Shown: positions 7,787-17,250, counted from the stretch's first letter. The stretch: DNA of 64,000 nucleotides from Magnetospirillum aberrantis SpK (GCF_011022235.1 NZ_JAAIYP010000042.1:146936-210935); one strand, 5' to 3'. Notes: a model not told the origin generated them from the letters alone. Numbers and translations: made by a program.

Positions 7787-9313
7787 TCATTCCAATCCCC
7801 CCGCCAGGGCGTTGACCGCCGCGGCCGCCATGGCCGAACCACCGCGCCGGCCGCGCAGGGCGATGAACGGCAAACCCGACTGGATCAGCGCTTCCTTGCT
7901 TTCGGCGGCGCCGACGAAACCGACGGCGAAGCCCAGCACCAGGGCCGGGCGCGGCGCCCCCTCCTCCATCAGTTCCAGCAGATGGAACAGCGCGGTCGGG
8001 GCGTTGCCGATGGCCACCACCGCCCCTTCCAGGTGCGGGCGCCACAATTCCACCGCCATGGCCGAACGGGTGGTGCCCAGGCTTTTCGCCGCCTCGGCCA
8101 CGCTGGGATCGTTCAATGTACAGATCACCCGGTTGGCGCGCGGCAGCTTGCGGCCGATGATGCCGTGCGCGACCATTTCGGCATCGACCAGAATCGGCGC
8201 GCCATCGGCCAGCGCCTTGATCCCGGCTTCGGCGGCGCCGTCGCTCCAGGACAGGTCGTCAACCACGTCGGTCATGCCGCAGGCGTGGGTGATCCGCACC
8301 ACCACGTCACGCAGCGCCTCGGGCAGGGTTTCCAGCTCCACCTCGTCGCGGATGGTGCTGAAGGACTGGGCGTAGATGGCCGCCGGGTCCTTGACCCAAT
8401 CGTGGATGTCCACCCGGTCGGGACCGGTCACCCCCAGGATCCAGCCTTCCTCGGTTTCCACGATTTCACGCTCCTCGACGCTCAGGGTCGGGTCGCCGGC
8501 GAACAGCGCACCCAGCCGGCCGTCGTCGTCAAGCCGGGCGTAATGGCGGGCCAGCGCGGTCACCTGGGCCTTGTCCTTGATCTCGCCCGCAGTCGCGGCC
8601 ACCGGCAACAGGCCGGGATAAACCTCGGCCAGGACGACGCGCCAGTCGGAACTTTTCGACAGGGTCTTGAGTCCGGTCTCGAACGGCCATACCCGCGTCA
8701 CCTCGGCCAGCCAGGGATGGCGGCGCAACGCCTCGAGGCGCGGCAGGCCGGTCAGGGTCTGGCTGCCGACGCTGCCGGCATAGGCGATCTGCCATACCGG
8801 TTTGGTGTTGCTGGCGCGCTGTTCGGTCAGCCGCCGTTCGGCAAGGCCGGCGGTGTCGGCCTTGGTGGCGGAAAGATGCGCGGTCTCAAGCGCTGCCGGC
8901 CGCCCCCAGAACGGCGCGGCGCGGCCCGATACCTGACGGTTCAACAGGTCGGCCACGGCGAAACGGTTGTTGGCGTTGTCGGCGCCGTCTTTTATTTCGG
9001 AGGCGATCCGACGCCACACGCCGCGCCAGTCCTTGGCGCCAAGCCGCGAGGCGAAACCGGCGGGAAAGCCGAAAGTGAAGTCGAACCCGCACAGCACCGT
9101 CAGGCCGCGCGCCGCCAGGTCGCTCAACAGGTCGGCCAATTGCGTCTCGGCCTCGGCCCGTGTCGGCGGGTTGGCGGTGGCGCGTTCCACCAACCCGCCG
9201 GGACCGCGCTCCACACAGGTCCACCAGATGCTGTCGCGACCGTGCTTGGGGCGCGCCTCGGCGCTCCAGTCCACCATCACATAGGCGTCGAAAACCGGCC
9301 CGGCGGTCAGCAT
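7787..9313 (-). CDS. cobH: Precorrin-8X methylmutase (CobH) fused to an N-terminal domain of unknown function
   Basis: 508 residues; a normal CobH is about 210. Residues 303-508 are CobH (DWVKDPAAIYAQSFSTIRDE, RITHACGMTD with the catalytic-type His at 343, LGFAVGFVGAAESKEAL). CobH moves the methyl group from C11 to C12, giving hydrogenobyrinate. Residues 1-300 form an extra domain with VMVDWSA near the start, GFDFTFGFPAGF near 76-87 and EVYPG at about 231. The spacing of these motifs recalls the RNase H-like DUF429 fold, but that match is tentative and the function unknown. The start at 9313 lies 6 bp after the cbiX stop. Confidence 0.9.
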   Translation of the reverse strand: MLTAGPVFDAYVMVDWSAEARPKHGRDSIWWTCVERGPGGLVERATANPPTRAEAETQLADLLSDLAARGLTVLCGFDFTFGFPAGFASRLGAKDWRGVWRRIASEIKDGADNANNRFAVADLLNRQVSGRAAPFWGRPAALETAHLSATKADTAGLAERRLTEQRASNTKPVWQIAYAGSVGSQTLTGLPRLEALRRHPWLAEVTRVWPFETGLKTLSKSSDWRVVLAEVYPGLLPVAATAGEIKDKAQVTALARHYARLDDDGRLGALFAGDPTLSVEEREIVETEEGWILGVTGPDRVDIHDWVKDPAAIYAQSFSTIRDEVELETLPEALRDVVVRITHACGMTDVVDDLSWSDGAAEAGIKALADGAPILVDAEMVAHGIIGRKLPRANRVICTLNDPSVAEAAKSLGTTRSAMAVELWRPHLEGAVVAIGNAPTALFHLLELMEEGAPRPALVLGFAVGFVGAAESKEALIQSGLPFIALRGRRGGSAMAAAAVNALAGGLE

Positions 9314-9319
9314 GGAGGC

Positions 9320-10321
9320 TCAGCCTTCGTGCTTGTGGCCGTCGTCGCGCCCATGGTCGTGGTCATGGCTGTGCCCATGACCGTGGTGGTGGTGATGACC
9401 GTGGTCGTGGTGATGGTGGTCATGGCCATGGTCATGGTCGGCGTCGGTGCCGATACCGCGCACATGGTGATGGTGGCCGGCCTGGACCGCGCCCACCGAT
9501 GCCTCGTGCCCGACCACCTGGGTCCGGTACTTGCACAAGGTGCAGTTCATGTGGGTCTCGCCCCTCAGGATCTCCTCGACCCGTTCGACGAAGCTGTCGA
9601 TGACCAGGGGATGGTCGTTGAGATAGGGGGCGTTGATGAACTCGATGTCCGGGTTGGCGGCCGCCGCCTCGTTCGCCCAGTCGTAGATGCGCTTGACCAG
9701 GATGCCGGTGAACAGGAAGTACGGAAAGACGATGACCCGCTTGTAGCCCAGCTTGGTCACCCGTTCGAGGGCTTGGTTGACCAGCGGATAGGCGACGCCG
9801 GAATAGGCGACCTCGGTCCAGCCGAAGCCCATGCCTTCCCACAGCATGCGCGCCACCTTGGACACGTTGGAATTGGCGTCGGGATCGTTGGTGCCGCGTC
9901 CCACCACCAACAGTATGGTGTCGGCGCGGGTCACGCCCGGCTTGCCCTTGGCCTCGGCCTCCTCGATGCGGGCGCGCGATGCCGCCAACAGCTTGGGATC
10001 GACCGCCAGCTCGCGGCCGAAAGTGATGGACATGCCGGGGTTTTCGGCGGCGAAGGTGTTGATTTCCCACGGCAGGTCGTTCTTGACGTGGCCGGCGGCG
10101 AACAACATGCCGGGCACCGCCAGCACGCGGGTCACGCCCTGGGCCTTCAGCGCCTCGAGACCATCGCGGATGATGGGGCGTGCGAATTCCAGATAGCCGC
10201 TTTCCACCGCGTATTGCGGCAGACGTTCGCGCAGGTGGCGGGCCAGCGAGGCGAATTCGGTGGTGGCTTCGACGTCGCGGCTGCCGTGGCCGCAGATCAT
10301 GACACCGGTTTTCTCAGTCAT
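9320..10321 (-). CDS. cbiX: Sirohydrochlorin cobaltochelatase CbiX with His-rich metal-binding tail
   Basis: 333 residues: two CbiX-type chelatase halves plus a tail. The N-terminal half starts MTEKTGVMICGHGSRD, the metal/porphyrin-binding His motif. VPGMLFAAGHVKNDLPWE and FPYFLFTGILVKRI mark the two repeats. After residue 255 comes MNCTLC, the MxCxxC motif associated with an Fe-S centre in long CbiX proteins. The last 50 residues hold more than 20 histidines alternating with Asp and Gly. CbiX inserts cobalt into sirohydrochlorin at the start of the early-cobalt pathway. First gene of the minus-strand operon; divergent from cobD. Confidence 0.95.
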   Translation of the reverse strand: MTEKTGVMICGHGSRDVEATTEFASLARHLRERLPQYAVESGYLEFARPIIRDGLEALKAQGVTRVLAVPGMLFAAGHVKNDLPWEINTFAAENPGMSITFGRELAVDPKLLAASRARIEEAEAKGKPGVTRADTILLVVGRGTNDPDANSNVSKVARMLWEGMGFGWTEVAYSGVAYPLVNQALERVTKLGYKRVIVFPYFLFTGILVKRIYDWANEAAAANPDIEFINAPYLNDHPLVIDSFVERVEEILRGETHMNCTLCKYRTQVVGHEASVGAVQAGHHHHVRGIGTDADHDHGHDHHHHDHGHHHHHGHGHSHDHDHGRDDGHKHEG

Positions 10322-10387
10322 CGCGTGGTCCTTGCCTTCGTGCGGTTGCCGGCTGGGCCTTGCCTCCGGCCGGAAATCAGGGCACGG

Positions 10388-10416
10388 ACTATAGGAAAAG
10401 CGCGGCGGGGTTGCCA
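10388..10416 (-). promoter_or_regulatory. Possible promoter of the cbiX-cobM operon
   Basis: On the minus strand a good -10 box TATAGT (10388-10393) lies 17 bp from a weak -35 candidate TGGCAA (10411-10416), in the 126-bp divergent gap between cbiX and cobD. The gap is too short for a full cobalamin riboswitch and no B12 box was recognised. Low confidence. Confidence 0.3.
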
Positions 10417-10447
10417 CCTTAAATCTCCGGGCGCTAAAGTCCGCCCC

Positions 10448-11443
10448 ATGTTCCCGCTCGGCACCCAATTCGGCACCGCCCCAGACGCGCTTCTGATGCT
10501 GTTCATGGCCCTGGCCGTGGACGCGCTGTTCGGCGAGATGGGCCCGCTTTTCCGCCTGCTGCCCCATCCGGTGATGATCCTGGGGCGGCTGGTGGGCGCG
10601 CTCGACAAGCGCCTGAACAAGCCGACCCTGCCGGAAGGCGACCGCAAGACCCGCGGCGTGGTGCTGGTGGTGCTGATGGTGCTGGTGGCCCTGACGGTGG
10701 GGGGCGTCATCGCCTTCGTCGCCCGCGCCGTGCCGCATCTATGGCTGCTCGAGGTGTTCGCCGCCGCCACCTTGGTGGCGCAGCGCGCCTTGTTCGACCA
10801 TGTGGACGACGTCGCCCGCGCCCTGCAAAACAACGGGCTCGAGGCCGGACGCTACGCCGTGTCGCGCATTGTCGGCCGCGACCCGCAAAGCCTGGACGAA
10901 CACGGTGTTTCCCGTGCCGCCATCGAAAGTCTGGCCGAGAATTTTTCCGACGCGGTGGTGGCTCCGGTGTTCTGGTACGTGGTGCTGGGCCTGCCGGGGC
11001 TGGTGCTTTACAAGACGGTCAACACGCTGGACAGCATGGTCGGCTACCGCAACGACAAGTACCGGGCCTTCGGCTGGGCCTCGGCCCGGCTTGACGACGT
11101 CATGAACCTGATTCCGGCGCGGCTGGCCGGGCTGATCATCGCGGTTTCGGCGCTGTTCTCGGCGCGGGGCAACCCGTGGCGTGCCCTGGTGACCATGCTG
11201 CGTGACGCCCGCCACCATAAAAGCCCCAATTCCGGCTGGCCCGAGGCGGCCATGGCCGGTGCCCTGGGTCTGGCCCTGGGCGGGCCGCGCAAATATCCCG
11301 GCTTGGTGGTGGACGAAAAATGGATCGGTTCCGGGCGGGCGCGGGCCACCTTCGCCGACATCGACCGCGCCTTGCACTTGTTCTCCGCCGCCTGTCTGGT
11401 CGATGCCGGGCTGGTGGTGCTGGTGCTGTGGCTTCAGGCGTAA
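10448..11443 (+). CDS. cobD: Adenosylcobinamide-phosphate synthase CobD/CbiB
   Basis: 331 residues, typical for CobD/CbiB. It is an inner-membrane protein that attaches aminopropanol (or its phosphate) to adenosylcobyric acid. Hydrophobic segments are spread along the chain (VVLVVLMVLVALTVGGVIAF near 80-100 and others). The family core RIVGRDPQSLDEHGVSRAAI and SLAENFSDAVVAPVFW is present, as is the C-terminal NSGWPEAAMAGALG. The ATG at 10448 gives the usual N-terminus. It is transcribed away from the cbiX operon and stands alone on the plus strand. Confidence 0.95.
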   Translation: MFPLGTQFGTAPDALLMLFMALAVDALFGEMGPLFRLLPHPVMILGRLVGALDKRLNKPTLPEGDRKTRGVVLVVLMVLVALTVGGVIAFVARAVPHLWLLEVFAAATLVAQRALFDHVDDVARALQNNGLEAGRYAVSRIVGRDPQSLDEHGVSRAAIESLAENFSDAVVAPVFWYVVLGLPGLVLYKTVNTLDSMVGYRNDKYRAFGWASARLDDVMNLIPARLAGLIIAVSALFSARGNPWRALVTMLRDARHHKSPNSGWPEAAMAGALGLALGGPRKYPGLVVDEKWIGSGRARATFADIDRALHLFSAACLVDAGLVVLVLWLQA

Positions 11444-11533
11444 AACCCTTCCTTCCTTGGGGGTGATTGACCTTTTCCCGTTATCGTCCGAATAATACAT
11501 TTGGGCTAATATGGACGTGGCGGAAGGTGGCGG

Positions 11534-13246
11534 ATGGTTGCGCCGCAGGGTCGTGGGCTGGTGTGGCGGTACAAGGGGCGCATCGTCGCCCTGGTGCTGG
11601 CGGTGGTGCTGGGCGCCAATTGGGCGTGGCAGACCACCGAACGCCGTGCCCAGGCCCTGGCCGAGGGCGACCGGCTGGTCGGGTCGCTGACCCGGTCCCT
11701 GGAATACCACGTCACCTCGTCGCTCAGATCGGTGTCCAGCCTGTTGGACGAGGCGGTCAACCGCATCGATCCGGCGCAATGGCCGCAGCCCCATCTCGAG
11801 AGTTGGTTCCATGCCCGTCTGGCCGGCTATCCCGAGGTGCGGGCCATGCTGGTGGTGGACGCCGAAGGCAACCGCAAGGGCGAGGTCATCCTGCCCAACG
11901 GCCGCCCGCCGTTGGAACCGTCTCCCGAGAATATGGCCGGCCGCGATTTCTTCCAGAAACTGAAGGCCGATCCGCATGGCACCGCCATGGTGATCGGCAC
12001 CCCCATCCTGCGCGGTCCGGGCGAAGGCTGCGTGCCGCTGGCCCGCGCCGTCCTGGATGCCGAGGGCGGGTTCGCCGGCATCGTGGTGGTCGGCCTCGAC
12101 AGCGCGTCGTTGCGGGCCAAGCTGGAAACCGTGGCGATCGAGGACGCCGGCGGCACCGCCTTGTTCCGGTCGGACGCCACCTTTCTCGCCCGCACGCCGG
12201 GGCACGAGCGCTGGCTGGGCAAGGTGATGCCCGACAGTCCGGTGTTCCGTGAGCTGATCCCCCAGGCTTCCAGCGGCGTGGGCCATTTCATCGGTCGGGC
12301 CGACGGCAACGACAAGATCGTCGCCTACCGCACTTTCGCCGATTATCCGCTGGTGGCGGTGATCGGCGTGACCGAGAACACCGTGCTGCATGACTGGCGC
12401 GAGCAATTGTTCAAGGAAGGTATCGCCAATGCCGTGGTGCTGGTGGCGCTGCTGGTGCTGGCCACCCTTTACGACTGGCGGGCCGAGGTCAGCCGGCGGC
12501 TGATGGCGGAATTGGAACAAAGCCACCGCGAGCTTGCGCATCAGGTCGAGGAACGCACCGCCTATCTTGCCGCTTCCAACGCCGAACTGGCGCAGTTCAC
12601 CTTCATCGCCTCGCACGATCTTCAAGAGCCGTTGCGCTCGGTCTCGAGCTTCCTGCAATTGTTGGAACGGCGCTACAAGGGGCAATTGGGGCCGGACGCC
12701 GACGAATACATCGCCTTCGCCGTCAACGGCGCCAAGCGCATGTCCACCTTGCTCAACGACGTTCTCGCCTATTCCCAGATCGGCAGCCCCAACCTGTTGC
12801 CGGGGCGCTGCGACACCAACGCCTTGGCGCGCGAGGCGCTGGCCAGCCTGGGCGACCTGGCCGGGGGCGAGGTGCGGATCGGCGAGTTGCCGGCGGTGGT
12901 GGCGGTGCCGTCACAGCTTTATTGCCTGTTCCAGAATTTGTTGGGCAACGCCCTCAAATACCGCAGCCAGGAACGCCCGGCGGTGGTGGCGGTCGGTGCC
13001 AGTGTCGTCGAGGACGGCTGGGTGCGGCTGGCGGTGACCGACAACGGTGTCGGCATCGACCCCCAGTATCACGAGCGCATATTCAAGATCTTCCAGCGCC
13101 TGCACCGGCGCGAGGATTTCGCCGGCACCGGGGTCGGGCTGGCGCTGTGCAAGAAGATCGTCGAATCGGCCGGTGGCCGGCTGTGGGTGGAATCGCGCCC
13201 CGGCGAGGGCAGCACCTTCTACTTCACCTTGCCGGCGGCCGACTGA
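11534..13246 (+). CDS. Membrane sensor histidine kinase with periplasmic Cache-like sensor
   Basis: 570 residues. A transmembrane helix at about 18-34 and a second near 308-326 ([14 protein letters not shown]) frame a periplasmic region of about 275 residues resembling a double Cache domain. A short coiled coil leads to the dimerisation/phosphoacceptor helix [21 protein letters not shown], with the phosphorylated His in SHDLQEP. The ATPase domain has [10 protein letters not shown] (N box), DNGVGID and [13 protein letters not shown]. The type is the phytochrome-like HisKA family. The ATG at 11534 follows GGAAGGTGGCGG. No response regulator is adjacent, so it is an orphan kinase. Its 3' end overlaps convergent cobQ by 23 bp. 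Confidence 0.88.
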   Translation: MVAPQGRGLVWRYKGRIVALVLAVVLGANWAWQTTERRAQALAEGDRLVGSLTRSLEYHVTSSLRSVSSLLDEAVNRIDPAQWPQPHLESWFHARLAGYPEVRAMLVVDAEGNRKGEVILPNGRPPLEPSPENMAGRDFFQKLKADPHGTAMVIGTPILRGPGEGCVPLARAVLDAEGGFAGIVVVGLDSASLRAKLETVAIEDAGGTALFRSDATFLARTPGHERWLGKVMPDSPVFRELIPQASSGVGHFIGRADGNDKIVAYRTFADYPLVAVIGVTENTVLHDWREQLFKEGIANAVVLVALLVLATLYDWRAEVSRRLMAELEQSHRELAHQVEERTAYLAASNAELAQFTFIASHDLQEPLRSVSSFLQLLERRYKGQLGPDADEYIAFAVNGAKRMSTLLNDVLAYSQIGSPNLLPGRCDTNALAREALASLGDLAGGEVRIGELPAVVAVPSQLYCLFQNLLGNALKYRSQERPAVVAVGASVVEDGWVRLAVTDNGVGIDPQYHERIFKIFQRLHRREDFAGTGVGLALCKKIVESAGGRLWVESRPGEGSTFYFTLPAAD

Positions 13247-14714
13247 GCGCCAACAGCCGGTCCAGGTCGATGGCCGCCTCGAGATGGTCGGCAAGACGGT
13301 CCAGCACGTCGTCCACCAGGGCCTCATAGGCCAATCCGCCGTCACGGCCGGGGCGCAACCCGGCCAGGAAGGCCGCGCGGAAACCGTCGGCGGCGAACAG
13401 GCCGTGCAGGTAACAACCCTGGACGCGGCCATCGGGTGAACGGGCTCCGTCCGCCTGTCCGGCCAGGGTCAGCAGCGGCCGGGCGCAATCGGGGCCCGTG
13501 GTGCGGCCCATGTGCATCTCGTAGCCCTTGACCGCGTGGCCGTGGCAATCGTGGCCGTTCACCTCGACCAGCACCTTGTCGCCGGCCATCACCGTTTCCA
13601 CGTCGAGCAATCCCAGGCCCGGCGCCATGCCGCCGGCCGGTCCCTCGACCCCTTGCGGGTCGGCGACGGACCGGCCCAGCATCTGATAGCCGGCACAGAT
13701 GCCCAGCACCCGGCCGCCGCGCCGGACATGGGCCAGGATGTCCACGTCCCAGCCCTGTTGGCGCAGGAAGGTCAAATCGGCGATGGTCGCCTTTGACCCC
13801 GGCAAGATGATCAGGTCGGCATCGGCCGGCAATGGTTGCCCTGGCGGAACGATCGACAGGCGCAGGTCGGCCTCGGCGGCCAGCGGGTCGAAATCGTCGA
13901 AATTGGCGATGCGCGACACCTGCGGCACCACCACGTGCAGCACCTCGCCTTCGGTCCTGGCCGTGGCGCGGCCCAGCGAGGCGGCGTCCTCGGCCGGCAG
14001 GCGTCCGGCCTCGGCGAACCACGGCACCACGCCCAGACAGGGCAAGCCGCCGGTGTGGGCGGCCATGATGTCGATGGCCGGGGTGAACAAGGCGGGATCG
14101 CCGCGGAACTTGTTGATCAGGTATCCGGCCAGCCGGGCGCGTTCGTTGTCCGGCAACAGCGCCCAGGTGCCGACCACGCTGGCCAGGACGCCGCCGCGGT
14201 CGATGTCGCCGACCAGCACCACCGGCACGTCGGCGGCTTCGGCGAAGCCCATGTTGGCGATGTCGGCGGCGCGCAGGTTGACCTCGGCGGCGCTGCCGGC
14301 GCCTTCGACCAGGATCAGGTCGGCGCCTTGGCCCAGCCGGTCGAAGCTTTCCAGGACGCGCGGCAACAGGCTGGGCTTGAGCCGGTAATAATCGCGGGCG
14401 GCGGCGTTTGTCAGCACCTTGCCCTGCACCACCACCTGCGAGCCGACATCCGATTGCGGCTTCAGCAACACCGGGTTCATGTCGGCCACCGGGGCCAGAC
14501 CGCAGGCGCGGGCCTGCAACGCCTGGGCGCGGCCGATCTCGCCGCCGTCGATGGTGACGGCGGCGTTGTTGGACATGTTCTGCGGCTTGAACGGACGCAC
14601 GGCCAAGCCCCGCCGGGTATAGGCGCGGCAAAGCCCGGCCACCAGCAACGACTTGCCGACGTCCGAGCCGGTGCCCTGGAACATCAGGGCGCGGGGGCGG
14701 GTTTCAGCGGGCAA
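13224..14714 (-). CDS. cobQ: Cobyric acid synthase (adenosylcobyrinate amidotransferase)
   Basis: About 496 residues, the usual CobQ size. The N-terminal P-loop-like motif is [20 protein letters not shown], followed by [11 protein letters not shown]. The C-terminal class I glutaminase domain holds [10 protein letters not shown] with the nucleophile Cys and the catalytic His in CYLHGLF. It amidates the b, d, e and g carboxylates of adenosylcobyrinic acid a,c-diamide. The start is uncertain: TTG at 14714 gives [14 protein letters not shown] and overlaps the SYLF gene by 11 bp, while an ATG at 14684 would cut into the conserved start. The 3' end overlaps the kinase gene on the other strand. Confidence 0.94.
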   Translation of the reverse strand: MPAETRPRALMFQGTGSDVGKSLLVAGLCRAYTRRGLAVRPFKPQNMSNNAAVTIDGGEIGRAQALQARACGLAPVADMNPVLLKPQSDVGSQVVVQGKVLTNAAARDYYRLKPSLLPRVLESFDRLGQGADLILVEGAGSAAEVNLRAADIANMGFAEAADVPVVLVGDIDRGGVLASVVGTWALLPDNERARLAGYLINKFRGDPALFTPAIDIMAAHTGGLPCLGVVPWFAEAGRLPAEDAASLGRATARTEGEVLHVVVPQVSRIANFDDFDPLAAEADLRLSIVPPGQPLPADADLIILPGSKATIADLTFLRQQGWDVDILAHVRRGGRVLGICAGYQMLGRSVADPQGVEGPAGGMAPGLGLLDVETVMAGDKVLVEVNGHDCHGHAVKGYEMHMGRTTGPDCARPLLTLAGQADGARSPDGRVQGCYLHGLFAADGFRAAFLAGLRPGRDGGLAYEALVDDVLDRLADHLEAAIDLDRLLALSRPPAR

Positions 14715-15402
14715 GCAGGTCTCTCAGACGGTTGGATTGCGGGGCGTCGAGCCGCCGCGCGATCAGGATGTCCTCGGGGCTCGGGTTGCCGCCGTAATAG
14801 GCGGCGTTCCACGAATGACGCGGCAGGATGCCCGACCCTTCCAGCGTGGCGCCGCCATAGGCGCCCACCGCCTTGGAAAAGGCGTAGATGTCGGCGCCGA
14901 CGTTCAGCGTGGTCGCCGCCTCGGCGCCGGCGCCCAGATGGGCCAACGCCACCCCGGCGTCGGCGCCGGCCTTGAAGCGGTTGTCCATGATGGCGCGCAA
15001 GCCGCCGTCGGTCATGATGACGAACATGGTTTCCGCGTCCTGGACACCGATTTGCAGTCCGACCGAGCCCGACGCCACCGAATAGAAGGCCGGTCCCGAC
15101 CATTGGCCGTCCCGGTCGCGGGTCAACAGGATGCCGGTGCCGTATTCGGCGCCCAGGAAAAAGCCGCCCTTGACCAGATCGGGCACGATCAGCACCGCCC
15201 GTGCGCCGGGCAAAAGGCGGGCGATGTGGGGTTCCATGTTGGGATCGCGGCGCAGCCGCTCCACCGTGGCCTCGGCCCGGCCGATCATGCGGGTCTGGTC
15301 GGTGACCACCTGTTGGGCGTGGGCCAAGGGGGTGTCCAGGGGGGCGGCCAGCAAGGCCACAATCAGGGCCACGGTCTGGAGAACGGCGGACAAAGGACGC
15401 AT
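14704..15402 (-). CDS. SYLF (YSC84/DUF500) lipid-binding domain protein, exported
   Basis: 232 residues. A signal peptide spans about 1-29, with cleavage expected after AHA. The rest is a SYLF domain: [37 protein letters not shown] and [27 protein letters not shown]. In eukaryotes this fold binds phosphoinositides; the bacterial versions are periplasmic or outer-membrane associated and poorly understood. It lies between cobO (3 bp upstream) and cobQ (overlapping 11 bp), so it is co-transcribed with cobalamin genes although no link to cobalamin is known. Confidence 0.9.
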   Translation of the reverse strand: MRPLSAVLQTVALIVALLAAPLDTPLAHAQQVVTDQTRMIGRAEATVERLRRDPNMEPHIARLLPGARAVLIVPDLVKGGFFLGAEYGTGILLTRDRDGQWSGPAFYSVASGSVGLQIGVQDAETMFVIMTDGGLRAIMDNRFKAGADAGVALAHLGAGAEAATTLNVGADIYAFSKAVGAYGGATLEGSGILPRHSWNAAYYGGNPSPEDILIARRLDAPQSNRLRDLLAR

Positions 15403-15405
15403 GGG

Positions 15406-16008
15406 CTAGAACTCCACGCCCGGCTGGGCCTTGATGCCTTCGCGGAAGGGATGCTTGAGCATGGTCATCTCGGTCGCCAGGTCGGCGGCCTCGATCACCT
15501 GGGGCAGGGCGTTGCGGCCGGTCATCACCACGTGCTGGCCCTCGGGGCGTTCGGCCAGCGCCGCCGCCACCTCGTCCCACGACAGGTAGTCGTAGCGCAG
15601 CGCCACGTTGATCTCGTCCAGGATGACCATGCGGGTGTCGGCATCGGCCAGCATGGCCCGCGCCGCCTCCCAGGCGCGCTGGGCGGCCAGGATGTCGCGC
15701 TCGCGGTCCTGGGTCTCCCAGGTGAAGCCCTCGCCCATGGCCTTGAAGGTGACGCCCGGCAGGCTTTCCAGGATCCGGCGCTCGGCGGTGTCCCAGGCAC
15801 CCTTGATGAACTGGACCACGCCGACCTTGAATCCGTGGCCGACGCAGCGCAGCGCCATGCCGAAGGCGGCGGTGGACTTGCCCTTGCCGGGGCCGGTGTG
15901 GACGATCAGCAAGCCCTTCTCGCCGACCTTCTTCGCCATCAGCTTGTCGCGGCTGGCCTTTTTCTTGGCCATCTTGTCCTTGTGGCGTTGCAAGGCGTCT
16001 TCGGTCAT
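15406..16008 (-). CDS. cobO: Cob(I)yrinic acid a,c-diamide adenosyltransferase
   Basis: 200 residues, normal for CobO/BtuR. It transfers the adenosyl group of ATP to the reduced cobalt. The Walker A motif GPGKGKST lies at 39-46, preceded by GLLIVHT. MVILDEINVALRYDYL is the Walker B and following region, and HVVMTGRNALPQVIEAADL completes the family signature. The ATG at 16008 gives the basic N-terminal helix MTEDALQRHKDKMAKKK typical of CobO. First gene of the cobO-SYLF-cobQ operon; it diverges from the next gene with only 33 bp between starts. Confidence 0.96.
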   Translation of the reverse strand: MTEDALQRHKDKMAKKKASRDKLMAKKVGEKGLLIVHTGPGKGKSTAAFGMALRCVGHGFKVGVVQFIKGAWDTAERRILESLPGVTFKAMGEGFTWETQDRERDILAAQRAWEAARAMLADADTRMVILDEINVALRYDYLSWDEVAAALAERPEGQHVVMTGRNALPQVIEAADLATEMTMLKHPFREGIKAQPGVEF

Positions 16009-16041
16009 AACGCTACTTCCGGTGCAAGAGGGGTTTCGACG

Positions 16042-17148
16042 ATGCGTATGTTCGCGGTGGTGATAACCGCTCTCATGATGCTTGCCGCAACCGGCGCCTC
16101 GGCGCAAGGGCCACGCGCCCTGTCCGAATGGATGTTGTCGGGAAACGGCTCGGCGGTGGCGGTGGGACATGTGGGCGCCGACGCCGTGGCGGTGGCGGTG
16201 AAAGGTCCCAAGGGACCCAGGCTGGTGCAGCTCGATTCCCGTCTGCGACCGGTGGACGACTTCACCCTGCCCGGTTCCGATTCGTGGGCGCGGGCCTTGG
16301 CGACGCCGCCCGGCGCGGTGGCCCTGGTGGCCGGTCCGGCCGAGCCGGCGGGGTTCGAGCGCGGCATCGCCGTGTGGCGGTGGCAGGTGGGACCCGATGG
16401 CCGCCTGATGCAGGATTGGCTGCGCCGCTTTCGCCGCACCGCGCTTGACGACGGCTGGGGGGCGGTGGCGCTTGACGACGGCGGGCTGGTGGTGGCCGGC
16501 CGCACCGGCCGCGAGGGCGCATGGATCCTGCGGCTGGACGCGGCGGGCGATCCGGCATGGCGGCGGCTGGCGCCGCCGGTGGCCGCCGATGGCGTGTTCG
16601 AAGCCCGTGCCGTGGGGGTGGCCGCCGACGGCGACGTTCTGGTGGCGGCCTATGGCGCGGTTTCGCCGCTGGAGCCGGGGGGGGTGTGGGTGCTGCGCTT
16701 CGACGGCGCCGGCAATGACCGTTCGCAACTGGTGATCGACGAAGCCGAGGACGAGCATCCCGAAACCCTGGCCGCTTTCGCCGATGGCGGCATGGTGGTG
16801 GCCGGCTGGTCGCTGGCGGTGGCCGAGGGGGTGCGTGCGCCCATGGCCGAGCGCCAAGCCTGGCTGGTGCGTATCGGCGCCGATGGCCGCATCGCCTGGG
16901 ACCGGCGCTGGCCGGGCGGTGTCGGGGCGGTTACCGCGGTGGCGGCGCTGGAGGACGGCGGCGTCCTGGTGGCCGGTCAGGTGGCGGGGGGCGCCGTTCT
17001 GACCCGTCTTGGTTCCGATGGCGGAACGGTTTGGGAATGGCGCCGCCAGGGGGCCGTGCTCAACGGCCTTGCCCTGTTGCCCGACGGCCGGGCCGTGGCG
17101 GCGGGCGAACGGCGCGGCCGGCCGTGGGGCGTGCGTTTCGAGTATTAG
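16042..17148 (+). CDS. Exported repeat protein, probable beta-propeller, function unknown
   Basis: 368 residues. A signal peptide at about 1-22 (ends TGASA-Q) suggests export. The rest is built from imperfect repeats of roughly 50-60 residues with a common pattern: a short acidic turn, GGLVVAG or GGVLVAG, a spacer, then W-LRLDAAGD or WLVRIGADGRIAW. At least five copies are visible, most clearly between residues 145 and 360. This pattern is typical of beta-propeller blades of the delta-60/WD-like type. No catalytic residues are evident. It is divergent from cobO. A second in-frame ATG at 16048 is possible. Confidence 0.72.
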   Translation: MRMFAVVITALMMLAATGASAQGPRALSEWMLSGNGSAVAVGHVGADAVAVAVKGPKGPRLVQLDSRLRPVDDFTLPGSDSWARALATPPGAVALVAGPAEPAGFERGIAVWRWQVGPDGRLMQDWLRRFRRTALDDGWGAVALDDGGLVVAGRTGREGAWILRLDAAGDPAWRRLAPPVAADGVFEARAVGVAADGDVLVAAYGAVSPLEPGGVWVLRFDGAGNDRSQLVIDEAEDEHPETLAAFADGGMVVAGWSLAVAEGVRAPMAERQAWLVRIGADGRIAWDRRWPGGVGAVTAVAALEDGGVLVAGQVAGGAVLTRLGSDGGTVWEWRRQGAVLNGLALLPDGRAVAAGERRGRPWGVRFEY

Positions 17149-17150
17149 GG

Positions 17151-17201
17151 TGCCGAGCGTTGAATCCGACGCTCGGCATGACCTGCGGCCGTTGAGGCCG
17201 C
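17151..17201. repeat. Two tandem hairpins after the repeat-protein gene
   Basis: TGCCGAGCGT (17151-17160) pairs with ACGCTCGGCA (17169-17178) across an 8-nt loop. A second stem, GCGGCC/GGCCGC at 17185-17201, follows directly. They begin 2 bp past the stop codon. No T-run follows, so they may act as a weak terminator or protect the 3' end of the mRNA. Confidence 0.4.
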
Positions 17202-17250
17202 GGCCAAGCGTGCGGAGGCACGCGCCCGGCGAGGGCTGAATGTAAAATGG

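Noticed and set aside
9160..9603. Plus-strand frames opposite the CbiX His-rich tail
   Set aside because: Their His/Arg-rich translations are mirror products of the repetitive CAC/CAT/GAC codons of the tail, not independent genes.
7346..10447. Very long plus-strand open frame running into cobD
   Set aside because: Only the last 332 codons (from 10448) encode CobD; the rest is antisense to cobL, cobH and cbiX and lacks any domain.
10322..10447. Possible cobalamin riboswitch between cbiX and cobD
   Set aside because: The gap is only 126 bp, shorter than a complete element, and no recognisable B12 box was found; the gaps before cobO, cobP and cobN were also checked by eye without success.
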